DNA from: Cellulomonas sp.
GTDB taxonomy: Bacteria > Actinomycetota > Actinomycetes > Actinomycetales > Cellulomonadaceae
Direction: 5' to 3'
NCBI GenBank assembly: GCA_012927595.1
Contig: JABBOW010000109.1
Coordinates: forward strand, 1 to 42,951
DNA: 42,951 nucleotides
Shown: in pieces, positions 16,687 through 25,194 of the stretch
Layout of the letters: each line of letters begins with the position of its first letter
How positions within the stretch are numbered: the first letter of the stretch is position 1
Made by a program: the position numbers and the translations under genes
The notes under the pieces: model-generated
The model's database searches: none
What the model was told of the DNA's origin: nothing
Seen by the model: only the letters and a program-made list of their open reading frames with translations

Positions 16687-18111
16687 ATGTTCAGCAAGCC
16701 CGAGGAAGTCCTCGCCTATATCAAGGCCGAGGACGTCAAGTTCGTCGACGTGAGGTTCTGCGACCTTCCCGGCGTGATGCAGCACTTCAACGTGCCCGCG
16801 TACTCGCTGGACCTGGACTTCTTCACCGAAGGCCAGATGTTCGACGGCTCGTCGATCCGCGGTTTCCAGGCGATCCACGAGTCCGACATGAAGCTCATCC
16901 CTGACATCGCTACGGCGTACCTCGACCCGTTCCGCGTCGAGAAGACGCTCAACATCAACTTCCACATCGTCGACCCGTACACCGACGAGCCCTACAGTCG
17001 CGACCCGCGTCAGGTCGCCGCCAAGGCCGAGGCGTACCTGCGCTCGACCGGCATCGCGGACACGGCGTTCTTCGCCCCCGAGGCCGAGTTCTACATCTTC
17101 GACGACGTGCGCTTCGAGACGAAGCAGAACGCGTCTTACGTGTACATCGACTCGATCGAGGCCGCCTGGAACACAGGCCGCGTCGAGGAGGGTGGCAACC
17201 TCGGGCACAAGACGCCCTACAAGGGTGGCTACTTCCCCGTTCCGCCGGTGGACATGTTCGCCGACATCCGCGACCAGATCTCGCTGCAGCTCGACGCGCT
17301 GGGTCTCCAGGTCGAACGGGCCCACCACGAGGTCGGCACCGGCGGCCAGGCCGAGATCAACTACCGCTTCGACGAGCTCGCCAAGTCGGCCGACAAGGTC
17401 CAGCTCTTCAAGTACGTCGTGAAGAACGTGGCGCACGCCAACGGTCGCACCGCGACCTTCATGCCGAAGCCGCTCTTCGGCGACAACGGCTCGGGCATGC
17501 ACGTGCACCAGTCCCTCTGGAAGGACGGCGTGCCGCTGTTCTTCGACGAGAAGGGCTATGGCGGCCTCTCCGACATGGCGCGCTGGTACATCGGCGGTCT
17601 GCTCAAGCACGCCCCCTCGCTGCTCGCGTTCACGAACCCGACGGTGAACTCCTACCACCGCCTGGTCCCCGGCTTCGAGGCCCCCGTCAACCTGGTCTAC
17701 TCGGCCCGCAACCGCTCGGCGTGCATCCGCATCCCGGTCACCGGTTCGAACCCGAAGGCCAAGCGCATCGAGTTCCGCGTCCCGGACCCGTCGTCCAACC
17801 CGTACCTCGCGTTCGCCGCGATGCTCATGGCGGGCCTCGACGGCATTCAGAACCGCATCGAGCCGCCCGAGCCGGTCGACAAGGACCTGTACGAGCTCCC
17901 GCCGGAGGAGCACGCGCTCATCCAGCAGGTCCCGGGCTCGCTCGCCGAGGTGCTCGACAACCTCGAGGCCGACCACGATTTCCTCACGGCCGGCAACGTG
18001 TTCACACCCGACCTGATCTCGACGTGGATCGACTACAAGCGCTCGCACGAGGTCGACCCGATCCGGCTGCGTCCGCACCCGCACGAGTTCGAGCTGTACT
18101 ACGACTGCTGA
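16687..18111 (+). CDS. glnA: Type I glutamine synthetase
   Basis: A 474-residue GS I-beta enzyme that makes glutamine from glutamate, ammonia and ATP as a dodecamer. The N-terminal beta-grasp domain contains [19 protein letters not shown] and the Asp-loop region [16 protein letters not shown]. Catalytic-barrel motifs are [23 protein letters not shown], the ATP motif [16 protein letters not shown], and [13 protein letters not shown]. Tyr402 in [10 protein letters not shown] is the adenylylation site targeted by GlnE, also encoded in this window. CGAGGAGC upstream provides a ribosome site. A GlnR operator precedes it and two hairpins follow it, so it is probably monocistronic. Confidence 0.97.
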   Translation: MFSKPEEVLAYIKAEDVKFVDVRFCDLPGVMQHFNVPAYSLDLDFFTEGQMFDGSSIRGFQAIHESDMKLIPDIATAYLDPFRVEKTLNINFHIVDPYTDEPYSRDPRQVAAKAEAYLRSTGIADTAFFAPEAEFYIFDDVRFETKQNASYVYIDSIEAAWNTGRVEEGGNLGHKTPYKGGYFPVPPVDMFADIRDQISLQLDALGLQVERAHHEVGTGGQAEINYRFDELAKSADKVQLFKYVVKNVAHANGRTATFMPKPLFGDNGSGMHVHQSLWKDGVPLFFDEKGYGGLSDMARWYIGGLLKHAPSLLAFTNPTVNSYHRLVPGFEAPVNLVYSARNRSACIRIPVTGSNPKAKRIEFRVPDPSSNPYLAFAAMLMAGLDGIQNRIEPPEPVDKDLYELPPEEHALIQQVPGSLAEVLDNLEADHDFLTAGNVFTPDLISTWIDYKRSHEVDPIRLRPHPHEFELYYDC

Positions 18112-18113
18112 CG

Positions 18114-18147
18114 TCAGGGGCCTGCGGCTGCTCCCGTGAGCCCCTGA
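18114..18147 (+). terminator. First hairpin after glnA
   Basis: TCAGGGGC at 18114-18121 pairs with GCCCCTGA at 18140-18147, starting three bases after the stop codon. No U tract follows. It probably works together with the stronger hairpin immediately downstream. Confidence 0.6.
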
Positions 18148-18151
18148 TCTG

Positions 18152-18199
18152 AACAAACGACAGCCTGGTCCCTTCACGGGGGCCGGGTTGTCGTTTGTT
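18152..18199 (+). terminator. Second, stronger hairpin after glnA
   Basis: AACAAACGACA at 18152-18162 is perfectly complementary to TGTCGTTTGTT at 18189-18199, and the inner CC/GG/CCC versus GGG/CC/GG bases extend the stem. It ends in a short T-rich stretch. This is the clearest intrinsic terminator in the window and would isolate glnA from the genes downstream. Confidence 0.82.
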
Positions 18200-18477
18200 G
18201 GCACAGGACTGGCACAACCTGTGCGGAGATCTTCTCGTCCTTGCGAGCCACGTGCGTACGGACAGTTGCGTCGAACGGATCACTCCGCACGGCCCCCGGT
18301 ATGAAGCCGAGAAGCACGACCCCCGATCCGATCAACCTGGCGCACCCCAGCCACTGCGAACCACCCGCGCAGCGCGGCAACCTGCGGTCATGCGACACAC
18401 ACGATCGCTCGCCGGCGCCGGGCGTGTTGCCCACCGCGGAGCCGGTCCACCGGGCGCCGGGTGCCTAGGCTCCAGGC

Positions 18478-19197
18478 ATGGCCACAGTCATCCTCGTCCG
18501 GCACGGTCGTACCACTGCGAACGCCGCTGGGATCTTGAGCGGGCGGGCCGCCGGGGTCAAGCTCGATGCGCTCGGGCGCAGCCAGGCGGTGCGCGCCGCG
18601 CAACGGCTCGCCGTGGTGCCGCTGGTCGCGGTGATCTCGAGCCCTCTTGCGCGATGCAGGCAGACGGCGCGCATCATCCTGGAGCACCGGGGCGACTCCC
18701 TGCGGGCGCAGCTCGAGGCAGGCATCATCGAGTGCGACTACGGGCAGTGGCAGGGACGGGCACTCCGTGAGCTCGCCCAGGAGCCGTTGTGGTCGGTGGT
18801 GCAGACCCAGCCGTCCGCAGCCGTGTTCCCGGGCGGCGAGTCGTTGGTAGCCATGCAGGCCCGGTCGGTGGCCGCGATGCGCCGCCACGACGCGGCGCTG
18901 GAGGCGGAGCACGGCACCGGCGCAGTGTGGGTAGCGGTCACGCACGGTGACATCGTCAAGTCCGTCCTCGCGGACGCCCTAGGCATGGATCTCGACCTCT
19001 TCCAGCGCATCACCATCAGCCCCGGATCGGTCTCGGTCCTTCGGTACGGGACCAGTCGCCCCGATGTGGTGGCCACCAACACGGATTCGGGCGACCTCTC
19101 CTGGCTGCGTGCGATGGATCCGGTCGGCGACGCGCAGGTCGGGGGCGGGGCGGGCCCCGGAACCGCTCCACAGGACGCGGACCCGTCCGGCTCGTAA
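18478..19197 (+). CDS. MSMEG_4193 family putative phosphomutase (histidine phosphatase superfamily)
   Basis: A 239-residue protein with the phosphoglycerate-mutase-like fold. Catalytic LVRHGRTTANAAG is at the N-terminus, then SSPLARCRQTA (second arginine), an acidic residue in ECDYGQWQGR, and the second histidine in VWVAVTHGDIVKSVLADALGM. This matches the actinobacteria-specific MSMEG_4193 family rather than general phosphoglycerate mutases. The substrate is unknown. Family members are encoded next to DUF3090 and SCO1664 genes, and in other genomes near mshC of mycothiol synthesis (from memory). Its stop codon is one base from the next gene's ATG, implying translational coupling. Confidence 0.88.
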   Translation: MATVILVRHGRTTANAAGILSGRAAGVKLDALGRSQAVRAAQRLAVVPLVAVISSPLARCRQTARIILEHRGDSLRAQLEAGIIECDYGQWQGRALRELAQEPLWSVVQTQPSAAVFPGGESLVAMQARSVAAMRRHDAALEAEHGTGAVWVAVTHGDIVKSVLADALGMDLDLFQRITISPGSVSVLRYGTSRPDVVATNTDSGDLSWLRAMDPVGDAQVGGGAGPGTAPQDADPSGS

Positions 19198-19198
19198 A

Positions 19199-19762
19199 AT
19201 GAGCGACATGCCGCCCCTTGTTCACCTGTTCGACTGGCCCGACCGTATCGTCGTCGGCACAGTCGGTCGCCCAGGTTCGCGAACTTTCTACCTCCAGGTG
19301 CGCGACGGCGCTCGGAGCGCGAGCGTCGGGCTGGAGAAGGAGCAGTCCGCCGTGCTCGCCGAGAAGATCGACGAGATCCTGGACGCGCTGATGGCCGACG
19401 AGGGCAACCGGTTCAGCGTCCCCGCCGCCACGCCCGCCGAGCTCGTCGACAACGGGCCTCTGGACCAACCTGTCGAGGAGCAGTTCCGCGCGGGGTCGAT
19501 GCGCCTGGGCTGGGACCCCTCGACCGCACAGGTCGTCGTCGAGGCGTTCCCGTATGACGTGACCGATGCCGAAGCACCCGAGCCTGGGTCAGAATCGGCG
19601 GGGCCGAGCGAGATGCTGCTGGTCCGGATGCCGGTGGGGACCGCGCGGGCGTTCGTCCAGCGCACCCGGCAGGTAGTCCAGTCAGGCCGGCCCATGTGTC
19701 CGCGCTGCGGCAGTCCGATCGACGACGACGGCCATGCGTGTGGCGCGCCCGACGAATCGTGA
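19199..19762 (+). CDS. DUF3090 family protein with C-terminal zinc ribbon
   Basis: A 187-residue protein of the actinobacterial DUF3090 / TIGR03847 family. The N-terminal domain has two strands, HLFDWPDRIVVGTVG and RTFYLQVRDGARSASVGLEKEQ, the helix ALVAEKIDEIL-like, and the conserved QPVEEQFRAGSMRLGWD block. The C-terminus carries CPRCGSPIDDDGHAC, a treble of cysteines plus histidine or cysteine that resembles a zinc ribbon. The function is unknown. It begins one base after the phosphomutase-like gene and overlaps the next gene by four bases (GTGA), so the three are one operon. Confidence 0.9.
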   Translation: MSDMPPLVHLFDWPDRIVVGTVGRPGSRTFYLQVRDGARSASVGLEKEQSAVLAEKIDEILDALMADEGNRFSVPAATPAELVDNGPLDQPVEEQFRAGSMRLGWDPSTAQVVVEAFPYDVTDAEAPEPGSESAGPSEMLLVRMPVGTARAFVQRTRQVVQSGRPMCPRCGSPIDDDGHACGAPDES

Positions 19763-20532
19763 CAGCCCGCGAGGTCGACCTGGTTGCCGGTGAGCTCGAG
19801 CTCGTCGGGCGCATCGCGGTCGCCTCGAACGCGACCTTCCTCGCCAGGATCGGCCAGGTCACCGTCGTCTACAAGCCCGTCGCCGGCGAGCGGCGCCTGT
19901 GGGACTTCCCGGACGGGTCCCTGGCGCGCCGAGAGTCAGCGGCCTATCTGGTCTCGGAGGCGTTCGGGTGGGACGTCGTGCCGGTCACCTGCCTGCGCGA
20001 CGGTCCGCTGGGTTCGGGCATGGTGCAGCGGTGGCACGAGCCGGACCCCGACCAGGACCCGGTCGACGTCGTCACGGCGCGCGCAGTGCCGCAGGAGGGC
20101 TGGCGCGCCGTGTTCCAGGGCCGCGACGACCACGACCGGCCGATGACACTGATCCACGAGGACTCCCCCACGCTGCGCCGGATGGCCGTGTTCGACGTCG
20201 TCGTGAACAACGCCGACCGCAAGGGGGGCCATATCATCCCGACGCGCCAAGGCCACCGCTACGGCGTCGACCACGGCGTCAGCTTCCACGTCGAGCACAA
20301 GCTGCGGACGGTCCTGTGGGGATGGCAGGGCGAAGAGCTCCACACCGCCGAGCTGGCGGGCGTGGAACGGGTGCGCGCGCAACTTGACGGTGACCTCGGT
20401 CAGCACCTGTCCGAGCTCCTCAGCGACGCGGAGCTGGCGGCACTGGCTGCCCGCTGCGACCGGTTGCTCCAGAAAGGCAGGTTCCCCGGCCCTGCGGGCG
20501 AGATGCCGGCGTTCCCGTGGCCCTTGTTCTGA
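19759..20532 (+). CDS. SCO1664 family protein (PI3/4-kinase-like fold)
   Basis: A 257-residue protein of the SCO1664 / TIGR03843 family. VVYKPVAGERRLWDFP holds a likely nucleotide-binding lysine, and RRESAAYLVSEAFGW an αC-like glutamate. FDVVVNNADRKGGHI resembles the catalytic D-x-N loop, and YGVDHGVSFH the metal-binding DHG of atypical HipA/PI4K-like kinases. This suggests an ATP-dependent kinase or nucleotidyltransferase, but the substrate is unknown. The GTG at 19759 overlaps the DUF3090 stop codon by four bases. It is the last gene of the three-gene module; a convergent VWA gene ends 7 bp downstream. Confidence 0.88.
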   Translation: MTAREVDLVAGELELVGRIAVASNATFLARIGQVTVVYKPVAGERRLWDFPDGSLARRESAAYLVSEAFGWDVVPVTCLRDGPLGSGMVQRWHEPDPDQDPVDVVTARAVPQEGWRAVFQGRDDHDRPMTLIHEDSPTLRRMAVFDVVVNNADRKGGHIIPTRQGHRYGVDHGVSFHVEHKLRTVLWGWQGEELHTAELAGVERVRAQLDGDLGQHLSELLSDAELAALAARCDRLLQKGRFPGPAGEMPAFPWPLF

Positions 20533-20539
20533 GCGGCAG

Positions 20540-22561
20540 TCACCTCTCCTGGTCGCTGCCCCATCCACCGAAGGCACCGTTGCCGCGCGAGCTCAGGTAG
20601 GAACCGATGACCGCGGCGCCCAGGTCGTCCGTCTCGGGCGTGATGACGGCGCCTCCCGCCCGCCTTGCCATGGCCTCGACGAAGCGCGCGAGGCCCGGAT
20701 CGTCGCCGAGGCGGAAGAAGGTCGTGCGCGCGCCTAGACGCATCGAGCCGTCGAGCTCGCGCACCGCGAGGGCGATCGTCACCGGGTCCGGCGGGTAGCT
20801 GAAGAAGACCTCGCCGCTGGACTCCAGGTGAGAGGTCGGCTCGCCGTCGGTGACGATGAGGAGCACGGGTTGAGCCTTCGGGTGCTTGCGGAAGTGGCGG
20901 TTGGCGAGCAGGAGGGCGTGATGCAGGTTCGTGCCCTTGTCCCACCGCGCGTCGAGCCCGACGAGCTGCTCGATCTGCATGACCGAAGCGCTGCGTCCGA
21001 AGCTGATGAGCTGCAGGTCGTCGCCGCGAAACCGGCTCGTGACCAGGGTGTGGAGCGCCAGCGCGGTGCGCTTCATCGGTACCCAGCGACCCTCCATCGC
21101 CATCGAGAACGAGGTGTCGACCAGCAGCGCCACGCAGGCCTGGGTGCGCGTCTCGGTTTCCTGGATCTCGACGTCGTCGACCTGGATCCCTATCGGCCCC
21201 CCGTCGACGCGGCCCTCGGCGGACCTACGGGTGAGGGCGTTGGTGATCGTCCGGGTCACGTCCCACGGCTCCGTGTCGCCGAACGCCCACGCACGGGTCG
21301 ATCCCGAGGGCTCGCCGGCGGCGCCGGAGCGGCGGACGTCGTGGCCGCCCTGACGACCGGACATCGTGTCCGCGACGGCCCGAAGCACCGCCTTGCCGAG
21401 CTGGCGCATGGCCTTCGGCGTCAACGCGAGCTGGCCGTCCGAGCCGCGCCGCATCGTGCCGGTTTCGCGCAGCGCCTTCTCGAGCCGCTGCAGGGTGCGG
21501 GCGTCCACCACCGCGTCGGACCCGAGCTGGCGCGCCAGCTTCTCGAGGTCGAGGTCGTCCAGCTGGGAGCCCTCGTAGGACTGCGCGAGCTGCTCCGCCA
21601 GTGCGTCGAGGTCGGCGAGGTCCTGAAAGACGCCGGTGCCGTCGCCGAGCCCGAGCCCTTTCTCACCGTCCAGGCGCTCCGAGCCGGCCCAGTCCTCGCC
21701 GGGTCGCAGGGAGCGCAGGCTGTCGTCCAGCTGGCTGAGCGAGCTCATCAGCTCAGCAGAGCCGAACGCCTGCTGAGCGAGCGCGTCGAGCTCGTCGCGC
21801 TGCTCGCGCGTCATCGAGCTGCGCATCCGTTGCGCAGCGGCGGCACGGCTGGACAGGGTGTCGAGGAGCTGGTCGAGGGTGTCGGGCTGCTCGGGGAAAT
21901 GGTCGCCGTGCTTCGCCATGAAGTCGTCGAACTGCTCCTGGCTGTCCTCGCCGCGCTTGCGGGAGTCGAGCAGGCCATTGAGGTCGGCCAGCATCTCGCC
22001 CAGGGCGGCCCGGTCGGCGTCGCTCGCGTTCTCCAGCGCCTGCTTCATGCCGGCGAACCGCTGGTCGAGGACCTCCCGGCCCAGGAGGTCCTTGATCTTG
22101 TCGAACTCCTGCCGTGCCTCGCTGCTCCGCCAGTCATAGCCGTTCAGCTCGTTGACGGCGGCTGCGGGAGAGGACGGGAGGTTGTCGAGCTGCATCTGAG
22201 CCAGGGCACGGTCGCCCTCGTTCATGTCGACGTCGCGCGCGAGCTGCCTGCGCTCGGCCAGGACCGCCCGGTCGAGGAGCTGCTTGACCTCCTGCAGCGT
22301 GCCGTCCAGGTTGTGCGTGCGCGTCAGCTCGCTGCGCCGCTCGGCGACACGCCGCGCCAGCTCGTCCAGGCCGGCCTGGTCCCGGCCGCCGCGCCGCAGG
22401 AGCTCGCGCATCGCACGCTCGGGCGAGTAGCCCGCCATCACGTCCTCGCCGATCGAGTCCAGCGCCTCGGCGAGGTCGACCGGCGGCGCGAGCGGGTCCG
22501 GCCCGTCGACGTACGGGGTGTACCGAGACCGTCGAGCCAGCCGACGATTGGGCCTAGCCAT
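20540..22561 (-). CDS. VWA domain protein (magnesium chelatase subunit D-like partner of an AAA+ ATPase)
   Basis: A 673-residue protein. A long, mostly helical and highly charged region (residues about 30-440, with many Leu/Asp/Gln/Arg repeats and probable coiled coils) is followed by a von Willebrand factor A domain from about residue 480. The metal-dependent adhesion site motif is DTSFSMAM, with GTNLHHAL and IVTDGEPTS as the other metal loops. AAA+/VWA pairs of this kind (MoxR/CoxD-like, chelatase-like) remodel or metallate targets; no target is visible here. It overlaps the upstream ATPase stop by eight bases, so the two are cotranscribed and probably coupled. The ATG at 22561 gives the conserved basic N-terminus MARPNRRLARRSRYTPY. 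Confidence 0.9.
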   Translation of the reverse strand: MARPNRRLARRSRYTPYVDGPDPLAPPVDLAEALDSIGEDVMAGYSPERAMRELLRRGGRDQAGLDELARRVAERRSELTRTHNLDGTLQEVKQLLDRAVLAERRQLARDVDMNEGDRALAQMQLDNLPSSPAAAVNELNGYDWRSSEARQEFDKIKDLLGREVLDQRFAGMKQALENASDADRAALGEMLADLNGLLDSRKRGEDSQEQFDDFMAKHGDHFPEQPDTLDQLLDTLSSRAAAAQRMRSSMTREQRDELDALAQQAFGSAELMSSLSQLDDSLRSLRPGEDWAGSERLDGEKGLGLGDGTGVFQDLADLDALAEQLAQSYEGSQLDDLDLEKLARQLGSDAVVDARTLQRLEKALRETGTMRRGSDGQLALTPKAMRQLGKAVLRAVADTMSGRQGGHDVRRSGAAGEPSGSTRAWAFGDTEPWDVTRTITNALTRRSAEGRVDGGPIGIQVDDVEIQETETRTQACVALLVDTSFSMAMEGRWVPMKRTALALHTLVTSRFRGDDLQLISFGRSASVMQIEQLVGLDARWDKGTNLHHALLLANRHFRKHPKAQPVLLIVTDGEPTSHLESSGEVFFSYPPDPVTIALAVRELDGSMRLGARTTFFRLGDDPGLARFVEAMARRAGGAVITPETDDLGAAVIGSYLSSRGNGAFGGWGSDQER

Positions 22562-23973
22562 AGATCGTCTCGCCGTCGCCTGACTCCTTGCTGATCCGGC
22601 GTGCCAGGTACAGTCCCTCCAGCGCGAGCTCGATCGCGGCGGCCCGCTCACCGTCGTTCGTGGCGCCGAGGCGCGCGCAGATCTCGTCGTACAGCTCGGA
22701 CTCGCCGAGCGCGGGGAGGCCGGTCAGCACGTCGCGGGCCGTGACCTGCTCGCCGGTGGACACCATGGCCCCGTTCTGGATCGCGTCCACCAGAACGCCG
22801 AAGTCGACGCCGCGCAGATGCGCACGGACGGTCTCGGCCGTGGCGGTGCGGAGCAGGTGGTCGAGGATCTCGTCCTCGCGGCCCTCCTCGCCGGACTCGA
22901 ACTCGATCTTGCCTGCGAGGACGTCCACCGCAGTTTCCAGGTCCACCGGCCGTGCCACCGCCACCTCCTCACCCTGACGTGCGGCACGGTGCAGGGCCGA
23001 GGCAGCGACGGTCTCCGCGCCCGCGATCGCGAACCGAGCGCTCACCCCGCTGCGCTGGGGGGCCGCGGGCGGGGCCCGCCGCGCTGCGCGGGTCGCCCGC
23101 GGCCGACTCCCGCAGCGCCCGGGTGAAGCGGGCCAAGATCTCCACGAGGTGGTCCGGCACGTCCGCGACCAGCGCGGCCTCCTGGCGAATGACTGCGATC
23201 TCGTCTGCGAGCTCTGTCGGGTAGTGCGTCCGGATCTCGGCCCCGAACCGGTCCTTCAGCGGGGTGATGATCCGCCCGCGGTTGGTGTAGTCCTCCGGGT
23301 TCGCGGTGGCCACCACGAGCACGTCGAGCGGGAGGCGCAGGACGTAGCCGCGGATCTGGATGTCACGCTCCTCCATCACGTTCAGCATCGCGACCTGGAT
23401 GCGCTCGGCGAGGTCGGGAAGCTCGTTGATGGCGACGATGCCCCGGTGGCCGCGCGGCACGAGGCCGAAGTGGATCGTCTCGGGGTCACCGAGAGCGCGC
23501 CCTTCGGCGACCTTCATGGGGTCCACGTCGCCGATCAGATCGGCGACGCTCGTGTCCGGGGTCGCGAGCTTCTCGACGTACCGCTCCTCGCGGCGGCGCC
23601 ACGAGACCGGAAGGTCGTCGCCGAGCGCAGCCGCGCGCCGCAGGCTCGCCGCCGTGATCGGCTCGAAAGGGTGCTCTCCGATCTCGGACCCGTCTATCAC
23701 CGGGGACCACTCGTCGAGCAGGCCGACCAGCGTGCGCATGAGTCGCGTCTTGCCCTGGCCCCGCTCGCCGAGCAGCACGATGTCATGCCCGGCTATCAGA
23801 GCGCGTTCGAGCTGCGGCACGACGGTGGACTCGAAGCCACGGATGCCCGGCCAGGGGTCGAGCCCAGCGCGCAGGGCCGCGAGGAGATTGCCGCGGATCT
23901 CGGCGCGCACCGACGTGTGCACATGCCCGGAAGCGCGAAGCTCGCCGACGGTTGCCGCAGTTGGAGGCATCAT
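22554..23973 (-). pseudogene. AAA+ ATPase (magnesium chelatase ChlI/MoxR-like), frameshifted
   Basis: Two overlapping reading frames make one protein. The first frame, from ATG at 23973 to a stop at 22969, carries Walker A (LLGERGQGKTRLMRT), Walker B (GIVAINELPDL), sensor 1 (VVATANPEDYTNRGRI) and the arginine finger region (ITPLKDRFGAEIRTHYP), then turns into Arg/Pro-rich nonsense. The family sequence resumes at QRSGVSARFAIAGAETVAASALHRA in another frame and ends at 22554. Dropping one base from the run of six G on the plus strand (23057-23062) joins the frames into 472 codons. This may be a real lesion, a sequencing error or slippage. It is the partner of the VWA gene downstream. No strong ribosome site precedes 23973. 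Confidence 0.8.
23063..23102. repeat. GC-only inverted repeat inside the frameshifted ATPase gene
   Basis: CCGCGGGCG at 23063-23071 is the exact reverse complement of CGCCCGCGG at 23094-23102, with a GC-rich loop that includes the palindrome-like GGGGCCC. It directly abuts the run of six G where the reading frame breaks. Such a structure could cause polymerase slippage in the cell or during sequencing. Confidence 0.7.
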
Positions 23974-24358
23974 CTGGACGAGCGTAGGCCAAGCTGGGAC
24001 AGATGCACCCTGAGTGATGCGGCGGGCGTGTGCGAGGGCGTCCGGCACAGGCGGAACGGATGTCGAGCCAGATCAGCTTGCACCTGGACGACCGCGCCAA
24101 GGGCTCCGTCGATGTCGGCCACGACTTCCGCTGCCATATCGTCACGGAGCACCGATCGCCGGCATTGACACCTGGTGGATGTCTTCGCAACACCCATCTC
24201 AGTGCAAGGCCACGAGTCCTTCAGTACCCGACGACGCCCACCACCGCCTTGCCCCACCGTGAAGCGCCGGGAACCCTGCGCACCGGTCGGGGACCCGGCT
24301 GCGCGCGGGCGCGGGGACTGGCTGGCCCGATGCGGGCCGCGGCGAGGATCGGGTCGCA
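23974..24358. other. Intergenic region, no convincing gene
   Basis: 385 bp between the ATPase and a hypothetical ORF. Both strands are open in some frames. A plus-strand stretch beginning MSSQISLHLDDRAKGSVDVG at 24060 and a minus-strand stretch containing MAAEVVADIDGALGAVVQVQ look mildly protein-like over the same bases, but neither continues into a recognisable protein. I see no RNA gene or repeat. Confidence 0.4.
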
Positions 24359-24778
24359 GTGGGTTCTGATCTGCACATGGCGATGTTGCGATGTGATCGC
24401 CAGGAGGTGCCGCGGCTGCGCATCCTTCAGCGTGGACTTTCACTTGATCTGATCAGCGTCATCGACGTCCGCGATGACGGCGTTGAGGCGCTTCACACGC
24501 TGGTCGCGATCCAGTGGCGGACCGGACGTGAGCCCGGCCACGTGATCCAGGGCTGGGCGCGAGGGGGTCGGCCCAGTCGCCGGGGGGTCGCGGTCGTTCT
24601 GCATCACGGTCGAATCGTGGCGTGCACGGCGCGGCTTCGCCAGGAGCGCGTGCTGACGATCGCCACTGCCGATGTCAAGGTGCCTGGGGGCCCCAGCAGC
24701 GGCGGCGCCAACGCGCACATGACCTACACCGACAAGCTCGCCCACTGGCGCGCCCTCACTGAACAACTGCATGCGTAG
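24359..24778 (+). CDS. Hypothetical protein
   Basis: A possible 139-residue protein I do not recognise. The middle (LDLISVIDVRDDGVEALHTLVAIQWRTG, GVAVVLHHGRIVACTARLRQERVLTIATADVKV) reads like a real alpha/beta protein, with no signal peptide or membrane helix. Codon third positions are mostly G or C but less strictly than in neighbouring genes. The start is uncertain: ATG at 24359 and ATGs at 24377 and 24383 are possible, none with a good ribosome site. It lies in a degraded region next to a transposase relic, so it could be a fragment of a longer gene. Confidence 0.4.
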   Translation: MGSDLHMAMLRCDRQEVPRLRILQRGLSLDLISVIDVRDDGVEALHTLVAIQWRTGREPGHVIQGWARGGRPSRRGVAVVLHHGRIVACTARLRQERVLTIATADVKVPGGPSSGGANAHMTYTDKLAHWRALTEQLHA

Positions 24779-24799
24779 GGGAGCTCGAGGGGCAACGCG

Positions 24800-25175
24800 C
24801 CGTCTCGGTCATCACGGGCGAACCGTCGTAAGGCCCCCGACTTCGATGTCGCGATCGCCGACTCGGTCACGGCCGCGCCGACCGGCTCCAGACCGGTCGG
24901 GCAACGCCGCGTCGACAGGGCCGACAGCATCCGTTCCATCGCCATCCGAGCCAGGGCCTCGGTGGAGAGAACAGCTCCTATGCCAGCACGGCCAGCTCAT
25001 CCGAGGTGTCCGTAGCCCGCACCCGCGGTCGTTGTACGGGCACTCGGCGTCCGCCGAGGGTCACCGAGACGGTCTCGGTGCCGTGGCGCACCGCGGCCCG
25101 ATCGGGGTCGTGGCACCCGCGTGGGCCGGCCAACGCAGTCACATCCGCATCCATCCGCGCGCTGACCTGTTCAAT
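24800..25175 (-). mobile_element. IS256-family transposase remnant
   Basis: On the minus strand, residues like DADVTALAGPRGCHDPDR, RHGTETVSVTLGGRRVPV and RPRVRATDTSDELAVLA match the N-terminal third of IS256/Mutator-type transposases as I know them. A TAG (where the family has Tyr in AYELFS) stops the frame at 24978. After a one-base shift the similarity continues as STEALARMAMERMLSALSTRRCP and TGLEPVGAAVTESAIATSKS, then is lost near 24800. The catalytic DDE part is absent, and I found no terminal inverted repeats or target duplication. It is a dead fragment of about 125 codons. Confidence 0.78.
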
Positions 25176-25194
25176 GGCGCCCGATCCGTGGTTC

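Noticed and set aside
16645..18204. A 519-codon minus-strand open frame opposite glnA
   Set aside because: It is the antisense shadow of glnA; no family motif is present and the opposite strand encodes all glutamine synthetase motifs.
20828..22594. A 588-codon plus-strand open frame opposite the VWA gene
   Set aside because: Composition is that of an antisense frame, while the minus strand has the VWA metal-site motifs and a conserved N-terminus.
24060..24200. Possible small gene starting MSSQISLHLDDRAKG, vaguely like a ribbon-helix-helix antitoxin
   Set aside because: The resemblance covers only a few residues, the frame soon becomes Arg/Pro rich, and no toxin partner follows.
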